From positions 6,195,764-6,259,763 of the forward strand of contig NZ_CP135529.1 in NCBI RefSeq assembly GCF_032401055.1: a DNA stretch of 64,000 bases, given 5' to 3'. The notes under the pieces are model-generated. The model searched no databases and had not been told where the DNA came from. It was given only the letters and a program-made list of their open reading frames with translations. Of this stretch, positions 16,421 through 25,585 are shown one piece after another (within the stretch, counting starts at the first letter, position 1; each line of letters starts with the position of its first letter). Origin of the DNA: Tardiphaga sp. 709. GTDB taxonomy: Bacteria > Pseudomonadota > Alphaproteobacteria > Rhizobiales > Xanthobacteraceae. A program made the translations under genes and the position numbers.

Positions 16421-19114
16421 ATGCGCGAATGCATCGGATTTGCGACGATCGGACCACAGCCGGATGACATGCGCCACGAGAGTCCGGATCGCACCCGGCG
16501 ATCCGCGCCCGACAGCCACGGAACGCGATTGCTTCGCTCGCTCTTGGCAAGTGCGTCGGCGATGGTGCTGATGGCCCTGTCCGCCGGTTCGGCCGCCGCC
16601 CAGAGTTGGACCGGAACGAGTAGCAGCGACTGGACAGCCGGGACCAATTGGTCGGGTGGTGTGGTCCCGATCGCCGGCAGTGTCACTATCGACACGACGT
16701 CGCCAAACCGGACTGTGCTCGGTGTCACTGGTCCCGCGGCCGGAACGACCGGAAACATCTCCGTCGGCGTGAACACTGGTTCAACCGGCAGCCTCACCAT
16801 TCAGAACGGCAGCACGCTGACGAGCAGCGGCGCTAGCCTTGTGATTGGAGTCGCGGGCGGAAGCAACGGCACCGTGACGGTCACGGGAGCCGGATCGCAG
16901 TGGATTACATCCGGCAGCCAGATCAACGTCGGCGCCAGTGGCAATGGTACCCTTAACATTCAGAACGGCGCTGCAGTAGTGGCCCAATCAGGGGTCTCTT
17001 TGGGGACCTTCGCCGGCGGCACAGGCACGCTCAACATCAATGGAGGCAGCAGGCTCGAGACTAATAACCTCGCGCGCGTCGCTGTTGGAACCGGCCAGGT
17101 CAATTTCGATAATGCCATTCTGCGAGCCAGGATAAACAACAACTTCTTCATCAGCGGATTTTCGCCAGGCAACCTCAATATTGCCGCGGGCGGCCTGACC
17201 GTTGACACCCAGGCTTTCACTGTGGGCGCGGGCTCCGGGTTTTCCGGTGTCGGCGGATTGACCAAGATCGGCGCCGGCACATTAAATCTCCGGGTATCCA
17301 GCGATTATACGGGGCCGACGGTGATCCAGGCCGGCACTCTTGCGCTTGCCAGTACTGGCTCGATTAGCGCATCGAGCCGGGTAGTCGTAGATGCAACCTT
17401 CAATGTCTCGGGTATTACTGCGACGAGCACGAGCATTCAGAGCCTCGCCGGCAGCGGCGCCGTCGCGCTGGGCGCAAAGAATCTGACGATCACCGATGCG
17501 AAGAACGATGTATTCGCCGGCGTGATCTCCGGCACCGGCGGGCTGACGATCAGCGGCGGCATGCAGACCCTTTCAGGCGTGAACACCTACACCGGTGGCA
17601 CCACGGTGAGCGGCGGCACGCTCAGCGTCAATGGCAGCGTGTGCGGCGCCATGAACGTGCTGGCCGGCGGCACGCTGCAAGGCACCGGCACGGTCTGCGA
17701 CACATCGAACGCAGGCATCGTCGCGCCCGGCAATTCCATCGGAACGCTCACCGTCGCCGGCAACTACACCGGCAACGGCGGAACGCTGCAGATCGAATCC
17801 GTGCTTGGCGGCGACGCCTCGCCGACCGATCGGCTTGTCGTCACGGGCAACACCGCAGGCAGCACCAATGTGCGGGTGATCAATCTCGGCGGCACCGGCG
17901 CGCAAACCGTCGAAGGCATCAAGATCATCGATGTCGGCGGCGCGTCGAACGGCGCGTTCTCGCTGCTCGGCGATTACGTCATTCAGGGCCAGCAGGCGGT
18001 GGTCGGCGGCGCCTATGCCTATACGCTGCAGAAGAACGGCATCAGCACGCCAACCGATGGCGACTGGTATCTGCGCTCCAGCCTGATCAATCCTCCGCCG
18101 CCGATGTCGGCTATGCCGCTTTATCAGCCGGGCGTCCCGCTGTACGAGAATTATGCGCAGGTGCTGCTCGGCATGAACGAACTGCCGACCATGCAGCAGC
18201 GCGTTGGCAATCGCTATTGGGGCGGCAGCGATGCCATGGCGCGCGCCGGAGTCGCACCGGCGGCAGGTGAGCCGTCGCCGACGCCCACGGCATTCTGGGG
18301 CCGCATCGAAGGCGGCCAATCCGATTTGCAGCCCTCCACCACGACAGGCTCCACCTACAAAGCCGACCAGTTGAAAGTGCAGGCGGGCCTCGACGGTCTC
18401 CTGATGGAGAACGAGCGCGGAAGGCTGATCGTCGGTCTCACCGGGCAATATGGCCTGACAACCGCCAATATCGCATCGGTCTTCGGCAACGGCCGGATTC
18501 GCGTCGAAGGAGCGGGCGTCGGCGGCACGCTGACATGGTTCGGCGACAACGGCTTCTATGTCGACGGCCAGGCGCAATCGATGTTCTATCGCAGCGATCT
18601 GTCCTCGGTGCTGGCCGGCAGCATGACCCACGGCAACGAAGGGGTGGGCTATGCCTTCAGCGCTGAAGCCGGCAAGCGGTTCTTTGTCGGCAACGGTTGG
18701 TCGCTGACGCCGCAGGCGCAGCTATCCTATTCGAAGGCCGAGTTCGATCGCTTCACCGATCGTTTCGGCGCACCCGTGTCGCTGCGCGACGGCGACAGCT
18801 TGCTCGGCCGCGCCGGACTTGCGCTCAACCACCAGAAGACCTGGAACGACGGCGCGGGCATCGTGCGCTCGGATATCTATGGTATCGGCAACCTGCGCTA
18901 CGAGTTCCTCGACGGCACCCGTGTCGATGTCGCCGGCACCGGCTTCGCCAGCGCGCAAGATCGGCTGTGGGGCAGCGTCGGCGGCGGCGGCACCTATAGC
19001 TGGGCCAACGGCCGCTACGCAGTGTTCGGTGAGGTCTCCTATAGCGCGAGCCTTGAGGACGCGGCGGCGAACCACAGCTACAAGGGCACTGGCGGCTTCC
19101 GCATCGTCTGGTGA
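16421..19114 (+). CDS. Autotransporter with passenger beta-repeats and C-terminal barrel
   Basis: An 897-residue type V secretion protein. After a long basic N-terminus comes a hydrophobic signal (LLASASAMVLMALSAGSAAAQSW). The passenger has repeated Gly/Ser/Thr/Asn-rich strands and autotransporter-associated repeats (LTKIGAGTLNL, YTGPTVIQAGTLAL, VNTYTGGTTVSGGTLSVNG, GTLTVAGNYTG). The last 270 or so residues form the translocating barrel, ending in alternating hydrophobics and a terminal Trp (GGFRIVW). The start is uncertain: ATG 16421 or 16469. It likely displays an adhesin-like passenger on the cell surface. A convergent LuxR gene follows. Confidence 0.88.
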   Translation: MRECIGFATIGPQPDDMRHESPDRTRRSAPDSHGTRLLRSLLASASAMVLMALSAGSAAAQSWTGTSSSDWTAGTNWSGGVVPIAGSVTIDTTSPNRTVLGVTGPAAGTTGNISVGVNTGSTGSLTIQNGSTLTSSGASLVIGVAGGSNGTVTVTGAGSQWITSGSQINVGASGNGTLNIQNGAAVVAQSGVSLGTFAGGTGTLNINGGSRLETNNLARVAVGTGQVNFDNAILRARINNNFFISGFSPGNLNIAAGGLTVDTQAFTVGAGSGFSGVGGLTKIGAGTLNLRVSSDYTGPTVIQAGTLALASTGSISASSRVVVDATFNVSGITATSTSIQSLAGSGAVALGAKNLTITDAKNDVFAGVISGTGGLTISGGMQTLSGVNTYTGGTTVSGGTLSVNGSVCGAMNVLAGGTLQGTGTVCDTSNAGIVAPGNSIGTLTVAGNYTGNGGTLQIESVLGGDASPTDRLVVTGNTAGSTNVRVINLGGTGAQTVEGIKIIDVGGASNGAFSLLGDYVIQGQQAVVGGAYAYTLQKNGISTPTDGDWYLRSSLINPPPPMSAMPLYQPGVPLYENYAQVLLGMNELPTMQQRVGNRYWGGSDAMARAGVAPAAGEPSPTPTAFWGRIEGGQSDLQPSTTTGSTYKADQLKVQAGLDGLLMENERGRLIVGLTGQYGLTTANIASVFGNGRIRVEGAGVGGTLTWFGDNGFYVDGQAQSMFYRSDLSSVLAGSMTHGNEGVGYAFSAEAGKRFFVGNGWSLTPQAQLSYSKAEFDRFTDRFGAPVSLRDGDSLLGRAGLALNHQKTWNDGAGIVRSDIYGIGNLRYEFLDGTRVDVAGTGFASAQDRLWGSVGGGGTYSWANGRYAVFGEVSYSASLEDAAANHSYKGTGGFRIVW

Positions 19115-19263
19115 GCGAACGCGCTGGTCGCGCAACTCAGTCAGGATCTTGTGTTTGTTCTGCGCCGCAACGTCGCCAGCCCTTCAGGCAAGGCCTTACG
19201 CCGTTTTGCGCTATCGGCGTATCGCGACCCGATACGGCGTACTCGCGGCAAATGATCTGGCGC

Positions 19264-20454
19264 TCATCCGATCACGCGCGTCGCATAGCCGGCGAACAGC
19301 TTGACCAGATCCGCCTGCCGCCGGGTTCCGGTTTTGTAGAACAGGCGGCTGAGATGCGTCTTGATCGTCGTTTCGGCGACGCCGAGCGCTGCAGCGACCT
19401 CCGGCACGCCGCCGACCTGGACGATCGCCAGCAGGACACGAAGCTCTGACGGTGTGAGCTGGAATGTTTTGCCGATGAGTTCGGGCGGCGAAGTGGCGTC
19501 GATATCCGCCTTGCGCACGAACAAAGCCGCCGTGGCCGAATAGACCAGTCCGGCCTGTCGCCGTGCGCCCGATGTCAGCGGCAGGAGATGGGCGACGTAT
19601 CGTTCGCCAGTGCTGCCGACGAGCGGCATGGCGATGCCGCGGGTACCGAGCGCGCTGTCGCCTTCGCCGGCGACGGCGAGGGCGTCCCGCAGGGTGCGAT
19701 CGGCCTGGCTGTCGCGAGCACTGAGGCGGCCGGAGGAGGCGCGCAGGACGTCCGCTGTATCGAGCATGGCATGGCCGGCAAAGTTGGCATGAACGATGCG
19801 CGCGGCGGAATCGACGAGGAACAGGCCGACGCTCATCCCGTCGAGCGTATCCGCCAGCGTCGCGGCCTCGGCGGCTTTCAGATCGAACATCCGTCCGATC
19901 ATCACGGCGCGGCGGATATGCGGCGCGATCAGTCGCATACGGTGACGCGCGCGCTCATCCGCGACGCCGTCACGCTCATGCCGGAACACGCCGAACATGG
20001 CAACATTGGTGATGGACTTGTCGAGCACCGAATTGATGCAATCCGCCAGTCCCTGCGGTTGCACCCATTCCTTGTAGAAGCGGGTTTCCCTGAACTCCGC
20101 GTAAGGCAGGATGTCCTCGATACCAATCGGCTCATCGATCTCCGCGAAGAACTGCACGGTCGTGGTGGGATCGAGCGCAACATATTTGTCGAAATAGGAG
20201 CTTTGATAGTCCGCGGAAATGCCGACCACGTGGAGAATATGCCCCGACGGCATGGCGGCGTTCTTGGTGTAGAGGCTGGCGCCGACGCCGCCGACGAATT
20301 GCATCGCGCGCTCGATCGCATTCGTCCAGGACGGCGAGTCGAGGACGGTGTCGTAGATGCAGCCGATCAGGTCGCTGAGCTGTTCTGCGCCTTCTGCGAG
20401 ATCAGGCGATGCGAGCCGGGCGGCCACCGGCCAGAGCGGAGTCACTGACGTCAT
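19264..20454 (-). CDS. LuxR-type helix-turn-helix regulator
   Basis: A 396-residue regulator. The C-terminal 65 residues are a LuxR/GerE helix-turn-helix: LTPSELRVLLAIVQVGGVPEVAAALGVAETTIKTHLSRLFYKTG. The N-terminal and middle regions contain a sensor-like domain (LIGCIYDTVLDSPSWTNAIERAM) and a PAS-like part (LFLVDSAARIVHANFAGHAML). This layout is common in Bradyrhizobium-like genomes and is not the acyl-homoserine lactone type. Signal and targets unknown; the convergent autotransporter is a neighbour, not necessarily a target. Confidence 0.85.
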   Translation of the reverse strand: MTSVTPLWPVAARLASPDLAEGAEQLSDLIGCIYDTVLDSPSWTNAIERAMQFVGGVGASLYTKNAAMPSGHILHVVGISADYQSSYFDKYVALDPTTTVQFFAEIDEPIGIEDILPYAEFRETRFYKEWVQPQGLADCINSVLDKSITNVAMFGVFRHERDGVADERARHRMRLIAPHIRRAVMIGRMFDLKAAEAATLADTLDGMSVGLFLVDSAARIVHANFAGHAMLDTADVLRASSGRLSARDSQADRTLRDALAVAGEGDSALGTRGIAMPLVGSTGERYVAHLLPLTSGARRQAGLVYSATAALFVRKADIDATSPPELIGKTFQLTPSELRVLLAIVQVGGVPEVAAALGVAETTIKTHLSRLFYKTGTRRQADLVKLFAGYATRVIG

Positions 20455-20666
20455 TTGCAGCTATCTCTCGGGAGGGTGAGCCAGCACCTTTGCATGCGTG
20501 CCTATGCCGGCACACCGACGATGCGTGATTGGAAAGCTACGTGGTTCCGGCGGCGATGTCGTTGCTGAACGCGCAGAAGCTGTGTTTCAGCGTGCGAAAT
20601 ATTTTCCGGATGATGCGCGGAATAAATCGAAAATCGGGGACGTGCGCCGATCGGTCCTTGATAGCA

Positions 20667-20695
20667 AAATGACGGCGCTTGCGGCGCCGTCATTT
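20667..20695 (-). terminator. Rho-independent terminator
   Basis: A 12-bp perfect stem (AAATGACGGCGC and its complement) with a 5-base loop and T/A flanks lies 28 bp downstream of the DUF3455 gene stop. Confidence 0.75.
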
Positions 20696-20722
20696 GAACC
20701 AAATTCAGCTGATGCGGAACTA

Positions 20723-21247
20723 TCAATCCTTGTGCAGGAATGCGTAGTCTGCCGAATAGGGCACGCTGAGAAACTGGCCGGCATCGTCGCAGGGGCCGGC
20801 GGCAACGCCGCCTTTGGTGTTGATGCGCTGTATCACGTCGACTATTGCGAGCTTGCCGTCGCCATGCCGGTCAGTCACCGTCAATTTGAGCCACGGAATG
20901 TCGCTCGCGGTTTTACCTGGTGCGCGGCCAACCGCTTTGCCGCCCAGCGTGCTGCCATCGGTGAGTTCCCAATGCGGGCCCGCATAGTGGCGGCCGACGG
21001 TCAGTCCATTGGACAGCAGCGTGGCGATCGGCTCGCGGAAGGTCCAGGAGAGCTTGCCGTCGGAGGCGGCCATGCACTCGTACACCTGGGCGCCCTCCGC
21101 GTGATAGATCGCGACGATGGTGGCATCCGGCTCGGCAATCTCGGACGGCACTTGAGCCGCGACCGGATGCGTCAACGCGGCGAGGGCGGCGATGAGCGCC
21201 GCCCCGAACCGTCTGCACTTCACTTTGCAATTCATATGATCGTTCAT
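20723..21247 (-). CDS. DUF3455 domain protein, secreted
   Basis: A 174-residue protein with a signal peptide (RRFGAALIAALAALTHPVAAQ) and the DUF3455 pattern: AIYHAEGAQVYECMAASDGKLSWTFREPIATLL, GRHYAGPHWELTDGSTLGGKAVGR, DIPWLKLTVTDRHGDGKL. The start may be Met1 (21247) or Met5 (21235). DUF3455 proteins are periplasmic or extracellular with unknown function. A terminator follows. Confidence 0.82.
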   Translation of the reverse strand: MNDHMNCKVKCRRFGAALIAALAALTHPVAAQVPSEIAEPDATIVAIYHAEGAQVYECMAASDGKLSWTFREPIATLLSNGLTVGRHYAGPHWELTDGSTLGGKAVGRAPGKTASDIPWLKLTVTDRHGDGKLAIVDVIQRINTKGGVAAGPCDDAGQFLSVPYSADYAFLHKD

Positions 21248-21266
21248 GGGACCTCGCGCGTGATGT

Positions 21267-21689
21267 CTATTCAGCGACGGCCTCGCCGGAGCCGCCGAGC
21301 TCCGCCGGAAAGTCCTTCAACTTCGGCAGGCCGTCCTTCATCGGCATTACGGTCTCGGCATAATTGACGTGGACACCGGGTTCGAAACGAAGTGTCGGGA
21401 TGGTCGCCGCAAAGACATCGACCAGGCCGAACGTCGGATGATTGGTCAGCAGGTGCCCGCCGCATTTGCTGCAATACTGGCGCTGGCTGAGCGGCGTCTT
21501 CTGGAAGCTCGCAATATGTTCGGCGCCCGCAGTGATCCGCACGGCACTCGGCTTCCACAGGCTGAAGGCATTGACCGGCCCGCCGGACCACGAACGGCAT
21601 GAACTGCAGTGGCAATAGCCCATCGCTTCCGGGGCACCATCTACTTCCAGCTCGACTGCGCCGCAGAAGCACTTTCCAACATGTGTCAT
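21267..21689 (-). CDS. GFA family (Mss4-like) zinc protein
   Basis: ATG 21689 follows GAGGAAA at good distance; the upstream extension was discarded. The 140-residue protein has the zinc ligands of the GFA/CENP-V fold: CFCGAVELEV, CHCSSCR, and CSKCGGHLL. Proteins of this fold were named after glutathione-dependent formaldehyde-activating enzyme, though most have no proven activity. Cytoplasmic. It lies 19 bp upstream of the DUF3455 gene on the same strand and may be cotranscribed. Confidence 0.88.
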   Translation of the reverse strand: MTHVGKCFCGAVELEVDGAPEAMGYCHCSSCRSWSGGPVNAFSLWKPSAVRITAGAEHIASFQKTPLSQRQYCSKCGGHLLTNHPTFGLVDVFAATIPTLRFEPGVHVNYAETVMPMKDGLPKLKDFPAELGGSGEAVAE

Positions 21690-22060
21690 TGCTCTCGTTT
21701 CCTCTTGCTTGCGCATCGTTCCTCGCCGCGAAGCGGGCGCGCCGGGCATGCTGCTAGCAGGGACGCGCAAGCCGGAGCGTCATGCGATCGGATGAGGCAG
21801 CATCACAAGATGTGTCGATGCAACATGCGTACCAGACCGCAGTATAGCCGGTCGCGCAGTCGCTGACGTCATGGAGTTCACGGCGTGATCGTGTCGCGGA
21901 GATCAAAACGCCGTCATTACACGTCCCAGGAGACTGATGCGCGACAGGGCTCATATGTTGCGAGGGGAACAGTTGCGCGATGTGGCCTTGCCGCAATAAA
22001 TTCGGCATAATGACCCGCCGCGCTCACCGCTCGCCCGAGGAAACATTTGATCGCTGACGG
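21690..22060. other. Gap of 371 bp: no supported gene
   Basis: Divergent control region between the GFA gene and the phosphoesterase gene. A 20-codon ORF with AGGAGA before its ATG (around 21943-22005) is present but too short to assert. Confidence 0.4.
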
Positions 22061-22765
22061 ATGATCGCGATGTCCCGAACCTACGTCATCCCCGATCTGC
22101 ACGGCCGGCGCGATCTGCTTGATCGCGCGCTGGCTGAGATCGAGACGCATCGGGGTGGTGAAAACGCCACGCTGATCGTGCTCGGCGACTATGTCGACAA
22201 GGGCCCGGACTCCCGCCGTGTCATTGCGCGGCTGCGGGCAGGAGTGGCACCTGGCCTGCGGCTGGCGATGCTCAAGGGCAATCACGATGCGCTGATGGTC
22301 GCCGCGCTGCGCGGCGATGTAGCGATCGCGAACTGGATGACGAAAGGCGGCGATACCGCGCTCGCCTCCTATGGCGGCGACATCGCCGATGTGCCGGTGC
22401 ATGACATCGACTGGCTCGATGGCCGGCCGCTGTGGCACATGGATGCGCATCGCATTTATGTCCATGCCGGCGTCGATCCCGCGCTGCCGCTGGTGCAGCA
22501 GGACCCCGTATTGCTGATGACCAAGCGCTATGCGGATGATGACGCGTCCGGCCATGACGCAGGCGAGGGGGCCCGCCATGTGGTGCATGGCCATGACCGC
22601 CATGCCGATGGCCCATTGCTGAAACAGGGCCGCAGCAATCTCGACACCTATGCCTGGAAAACCGGTCGGCTGGTGATCGGCGTGTTCGATGACGCGCTGC
22701 CGGGCGGGCCGGTGGAGCTGATCGAGATCACCGCGCCGCCGCCGGACCGGACCGCGACGCCCTGA
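22061..22765 (+). CDS. Metallophosphoesterase (PP1-like Ser/Thr phosphatase family)
   Basis: A 234-residue calcineurin-like phosphoesterase. Metal-binding motifs are in order: PDLHGR (near residue 11), GDYVDKGPDSR, KGNHDALM, HAGVDP and VVHGHDRH. These are the signature of the PPP-type bacterial phosphatases, acting on phosphoproteins or dinucleotide tetraphosphates. The start may be 22061 or the ATG at 22070. Substrate cannot be told from sequence. Confidence 0.88.
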   Translation: MIAMSRTYVIPDLHGRRDLLDRALAEIETHRGGENATLIVLGDYVDKGPDSRRVIARLRAGVAPGLRLAMLKGNHDALMVAALRGDVAIANWMTKGGDTALASYGGDIADVPVHDIDWLDGRPLWHMDAHRIYVHAGVDPALPLVQQDPVLLMTKRYADDDASGHDAGEGARHVVHGHDRHADGPLLKQGRSNLDTYAWKTGRLVIGVFDDALPGGPVELIEITAPPPDRTATP

Positions 22766-22841
22766 GGCGGATACGACCTCTTGAACCAAAGACCGCGCTA
22801 CGACGCCTAACTGGCAACGCAACCGAACCGGTCCTCCTGTT

Positions 22842-23111
22842 ATGTCGTCTATCATCGAGCTCGTCATCGATATCGCTGTCGAACTCGTCTCCGGTTGGAC
22901 GACCGCGAAATGGCCACTCGTCGGAGAAGCCGTCGGACTGGTCTGTCTTGTGATCGGTGCGCTCGTCGTGGGACTGTCGTCGTCCGGCGCCGACCGCGTC
23001 CTGGCGTTGGGCCTGCTGGCCACGATGGTCATCGCATTTGCCGCTTTGTTGCTCTGCCGCGCCTGGCGCCTGCGTCGCGCGGCGGCGATGCCGACCGAGC
23101 GATTGCCATGA
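22842..23111 (+). CDS. Small two-helix membrane protein (89 aa)
   Basis: An 89-residue protein with two hydrophobic helices (AVGLVCLVIGALVVGL and LALGLLATMVIAFAALLLC) separated by a short loop, and a basic C-terminus. No strong ribosome site is seen. It precedes another tiny membrane gene by 50 bp. Function unknown. Confidence 0.5.
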   Translation: MSSIIELVIDIAVELVSGWTTAKWPLVGEAVGLVCLVIGALVVGLSSSGADRVLALGLLATMVIAFAALLLCRAWRLRRAAAMPTERLP

Positions 23112-23161
23112 GCGTGACACCGGTGATGCTCGGCGCCACGACAGACTGAGGAGATTCACCG

Positions 23162-23311
23162 ATGCCGGACTGGATCTTGCCGCTATTGTTGATCGTCGCG
23201 ATCCTGGCGTTTCTGTATCGCGCCTTCCTGCACACGCCGCGCGCGCCGCCCAGCGGCAGGAACCACGAAGAAGGCGTGACCAATTACTGGGACGTCCACC
23301 GCGATCGCTGA
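23162..23311 (+). CDS. Small single-helix membrane protein (49 aa)
   Basis: A 49-residue protein starts with ATG at 23162 after a perfect GAGGAG ribosome site. It has one N-terminal membrane helix (WILPLLLIVAILAFLY) and a polar tail ending VHRDR. The ribosome site and the membrane-protein pattern support it. Function unknown. Confidence 0.65.
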   Translation: MPDWILPLLLIVAILAFLYRAFLHTPRAPPSGRNHEEGVTNYWDVHRDR

Positions 23312-23364
23312 CAGATATCGATGCGCGGCGCCGCAGGGCGCCCCGCCGGAGTGCATGAGCGCCG

Positions 23365-23913
23365 TCACTTCCTGACATATTTGCGTGCCGTCAGCACCGG
23401 ATCGATGCGGGTGGCTTCGGCAATGTCGCGGGCGCAGCCGGCGGTGTCGCCGATCGCTTCCCGGGCAATGCCGCGCTGGATCAGCGACGACGCATCCTCG
23501 GGATCGAGGCGAAGGGCTTCGCTGAAATCGGTAATGGCGCGCGCAGGCTCATTCTTGTTCTGCCAGGCGCTGCCGCGGCTCCAGAATGCGACGGCCTCCC
23601 CGGGATCGTGCTGGAGCGCGACATCGGCATCGGCAATGGCAGCATCCGCGTCGCCCGCCAGCAGATAGCCGACCGATCGGCTGACATACAACATGGCCAG
23701 TTCGGCGCCGCGAAAGTAATCGCGCGCGATGGCGCGGGTGCAGGCGGCAATGGCGCGGTCGTCGGTGTCGCCGATGCAGATGTCATAGTCGCCTGTCGGG
23801 TCGAGCGGTGTCGGCGTAGCGGCCGTAACCTGCGTCGCGCCGAGGCCGGCGATCAGCGCGGCCACAGCCAGCATGCGGAAGTAAGGCAGGCGCAGCGGCG
23901 GGGTCGCAGGCAT
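23365..23913 (-). CDS. Tetratricopeptide repeat protein, secreted
   Basis: About 182 residues from ATG 23913, with a hydrophobic signal (LAVAALIAGLGATQVTA) and several TPR helices: AIAACTRAIARDYFRGAELAMLYVSRSVGYLLAGDADAAIADADVAL, AVAFWSRGSAWQNKNEPARAITDFSEAL, and ASSLIQRGIAREAIGD. TPR domains bind partner proteins. Other starts are 23988 (basic extension) or 23874 (just before the signal). Probably periplasmic. It is the last chromosomal-type gene before the phage-like arm. Confidence 0.75.
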   Translation of the reverse strand: MPATPPLRLPYFRMLAVAALIAGLGATQVTAATPTPLDPTGDYDICIGDTDDRAIAACTRAIARDYFRGAELAMLYVSRSVGYLLAGDADAAIADADVALQHDPGEAVAFWSRGSAWQNKNEPARAITDFSEALRLDPEDASSLIQRGIAREAIGDTAGCARDIAEATRIDPVLTARKYVRK

Positions 23914-24192
23914 GGTGGGCGCTCGGCAAAGGGGCGGGACGGCGTTTCTCCTTGGTCTGCGACGGCGCCTCAAAGGTTCGATAGGCATGCGCAGCCGCGA
24001 GTCTGCACGGAATAGGGGGCCAGAGCCGCGAAAGTGTGTGTGAAAACTCTATTACTCTGTTGAACGACGTTCGAGTGAGCGCCGTGAAACAAGAAGCGCC
24101 GCGCCTGCTGGATCAAGCCGAGCGCGACTTAATGTTGCCGACCACCGACAGTTCACCTGCTCACACCTCCACAGTTTGGACGGCGCCGCGAC

Positions 24193-24357
24193 TCAGTGTA
24201 GCTCGTCGCGCGAGATCGGCAGGTGCAACTGCGCCGCGCGCTCCTCACGCTCCCGCTTGCGGAATTCTCTCTCTCGCCGCTCGAAGGCGAGCATCTGTTC
24301 CTGCGCCTGCTCCAGGAACTGTTCGTATTTCGTAATCGGTGGTTGAGCGTGTTGCAT
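24193..24357 (-). CDS. Small coiled-coil hypothetical protein (54 aa)
   Basis: From ATG 24357, with GGAG nine bases upstream, the protein is 54 residues and mostly a charged helix (YEQFLEQAQEQMLAFERREREFRKREREERAAQLH). A longer reading reaches 24420. No known function. It begins the zone of small phage-like genes. Confidence 0.45.
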   Translation of the reverse strand: MQHAQPPITKYEQFLEQAQEQMLAFERREREFRKREREERAAQLHLPISRDELH

Positions 24358-24582
24358 CGCTTCAGCTCCGTGCCTGTCATCGTACCGGGCGATAACACCC
24401 CACCCGGCCCGCGGGTTCACTGTTTCAGATCAAATTCGACGTGGCTCGCCACCAGATTGGCGGCCCCCGCGGTGCTAGCCAACGTGCAGGCGCAACTGAG
24501 CTGCTGGGATCAACAAATAGGATGATATGCCCATAATTTGAACACAGTTCGTTCTGACTATGTTCCTACAACGTGGGAGGCG

Positions 24583-24786
24583 ATGGTGGACAGGGATGAA
24601 CCAGCAGTGGCGAAAGTTTTAGATAGAGCGCGAGGCGTCCGCGAAGCGTTTGGTTGGCTCATGGGATCATGGATTGTATTGCGGGCCATCGCGGCGGTAG
24701 ACGAAAGACGAAGAGTAGTGAGCGCGGGTCTAATCCTACTGTTATTCTCAGCACTACTGCGATTGTGGTTTCGCGATTCACCCTGA
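24583..24786 (+). CDS. Possible small membrane protein (67 aa)
   Basis: ATG 24583 has GGGAGG directly upstream. The 67-residue product has a hydrophobic segment near its end ([17 protein letters not shown]). It stops two bases before the RlpA-like remnant starts, in a different frame. It may be a real membrane protein or a frameshifted upstream part of that remnant. Confidence 0.3.
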   Translation: MVDRDEPAVAKVLDRARGVREAFGWLMGSWIVLRAIAAVDERRRVVSAGLILLLFSALLRLWFRDSP

Positions 24787-24787
24787 T

Positions 24788-25060
24788 GTGGGCAGCACGC
24801 CACCGACCTGCATCGCCAGCCAGTATGGCGTCGGGGCTGGCTACCACGGCCGCAGGACGGCTTCAGGTGAACGGTTCAATACCTACGCCCTGACGGCCGC
24901 GCACCGCACCAGGCGCTTCGGCAGCCATGTCACGGTGACGAACAAGAGCAGCGGCCGATCGGTGAAGGTTCGGATCACGGATCGCGGGCCGTTTATCAAG
25001 GGGCGCTGCATCGATCTGTCACGAGCAGTAGTTGCTCTCTTTAAGGTCGTCCTTCGATAG
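24788..25060 (+). pseudogene. Truncated RlpA-like double-psi beta-barrel protein
   Basis: About 90 residues match the RlpA/DPBB domain: [69 protein letters not shown]. RlpA proteins bind or cleave glycan strands of the septal wall. Here there is no signal peptide, the only start is GTG, and homology stops after DLSRA, where the usual last strand is missing; a terminator follows. I read it as a remnant, possibly of a phage lysis or cell-wall gene. Confidence 0.6.
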
Positions 25061-25074
25061 GGGCGACCTTTTTT
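25043..25074 (+). terminator. Rho-independent terminator
   Basis: Stem AAGGTCGTCC (25043-25052) with GGGCGACCTT (25061-25070), one G-U pair, followed by six T in a row. It ends the RlpA-like remnant and overlaps the end of the convergent small gene. Confidence 0.8.
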
Positions 25075-25264
25075 ATTTCACAAGGCGAAGGTGCCCGTAG
25101 CCCTTGCGCAGTCGCTCCTGCGCTGCGACGACATCTCGATGGTCCAATATCTCGAGCATGCTCACAAGAGTGTCCTGCGGGTCGCGCGGTCCAGGCCGGA
25201 TAAAGTCGCGCAGCACAGACTGAGCGTCTTCCACGGCCTTGTTGATGATGTCGATGTCGCGCAT
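25073..25264 (-). CDS. Hypothetical protein (63 aa)
   Basis: ATG 25264 overlaps the stop of the upstream gene (TGATG). The 63-residue protein is helical and charged (MRDIDIINKAVEDAQSVLRDF, then LVSMLEILDHRDVVAAQERLRKG). It is the last gene of a four-gene minus-strand run of small rhizobial phage-type proteins. Function unknown. Confidence 0.6.
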   Translation of the reverse strand: MRDIDIINKAVEDAQSVLRDFIRPGPRDPQDTLVSMLEILDHRDVVAAQERLRKGYGHLRLVK

Positions 25265-25557
25265 CACCGATCCCTCACAAGCTTGGGGCGGTTGCGCCAC
25301 TTCGGATCCTTGTCGACTGAGTGATAGACCGGCGTCCCTTTGGGCCACAGTGCCTGCATCATACCGAGCCGCGCGAACTCGATCGGCCCGCCGTGATCCG
25401 CGGCCTGGATCAGGACATGCGTGGCGTTCTGCCACTCCTTTGTGGCCTGCTTCTCTTTTGGCAATCGGGTGATGTAAGCGCCGGCATCCTCAAGGGTGGT
25501 CAGCTTTCCGCCAGCGGGCAAGGCGATGGGCTCGGGGAAACGGGCAGACCAGGACAC
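25264..25557 (-). CDS. Conserved rhizobial hypothetical protein (97 aa)
   Basis: The GTG at 25557 (GGAG seven bases upstream) gives the usual beginning SWSARFPEPIALPAGGKL of a small protein family widespread in Bradyrhizobium-like genomes, followed by LTTLEDAGAYITRLPKEKQATKEWQNATHVLIQAADHGGP and FARLGMMQAL. The family occurs as single domain proteins of unknown role, frequently inside islands. It is coupled to the next gene by a one-base overlap. Confidence 0.7.
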   Translation of the reverse strand: MSWSARFPEPIALPAGGKLTTLEDAGAYITRLPKEKQATKEWQNATHVLIQAADHGGPIEFARLGMMQALWPKGTPVYHSVDKDPKWRNRPKLVRDR

Positions 25558-25585
25558 AACGCAACTCCGCAACTGGACGGCGGAT

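Noticed and set aside
24036..24335. 99-codon plus-strand ORF
   Set aside because: GTG start, no family; opposite-strand coiled-coil gene at 24193-24357 is more plausible.
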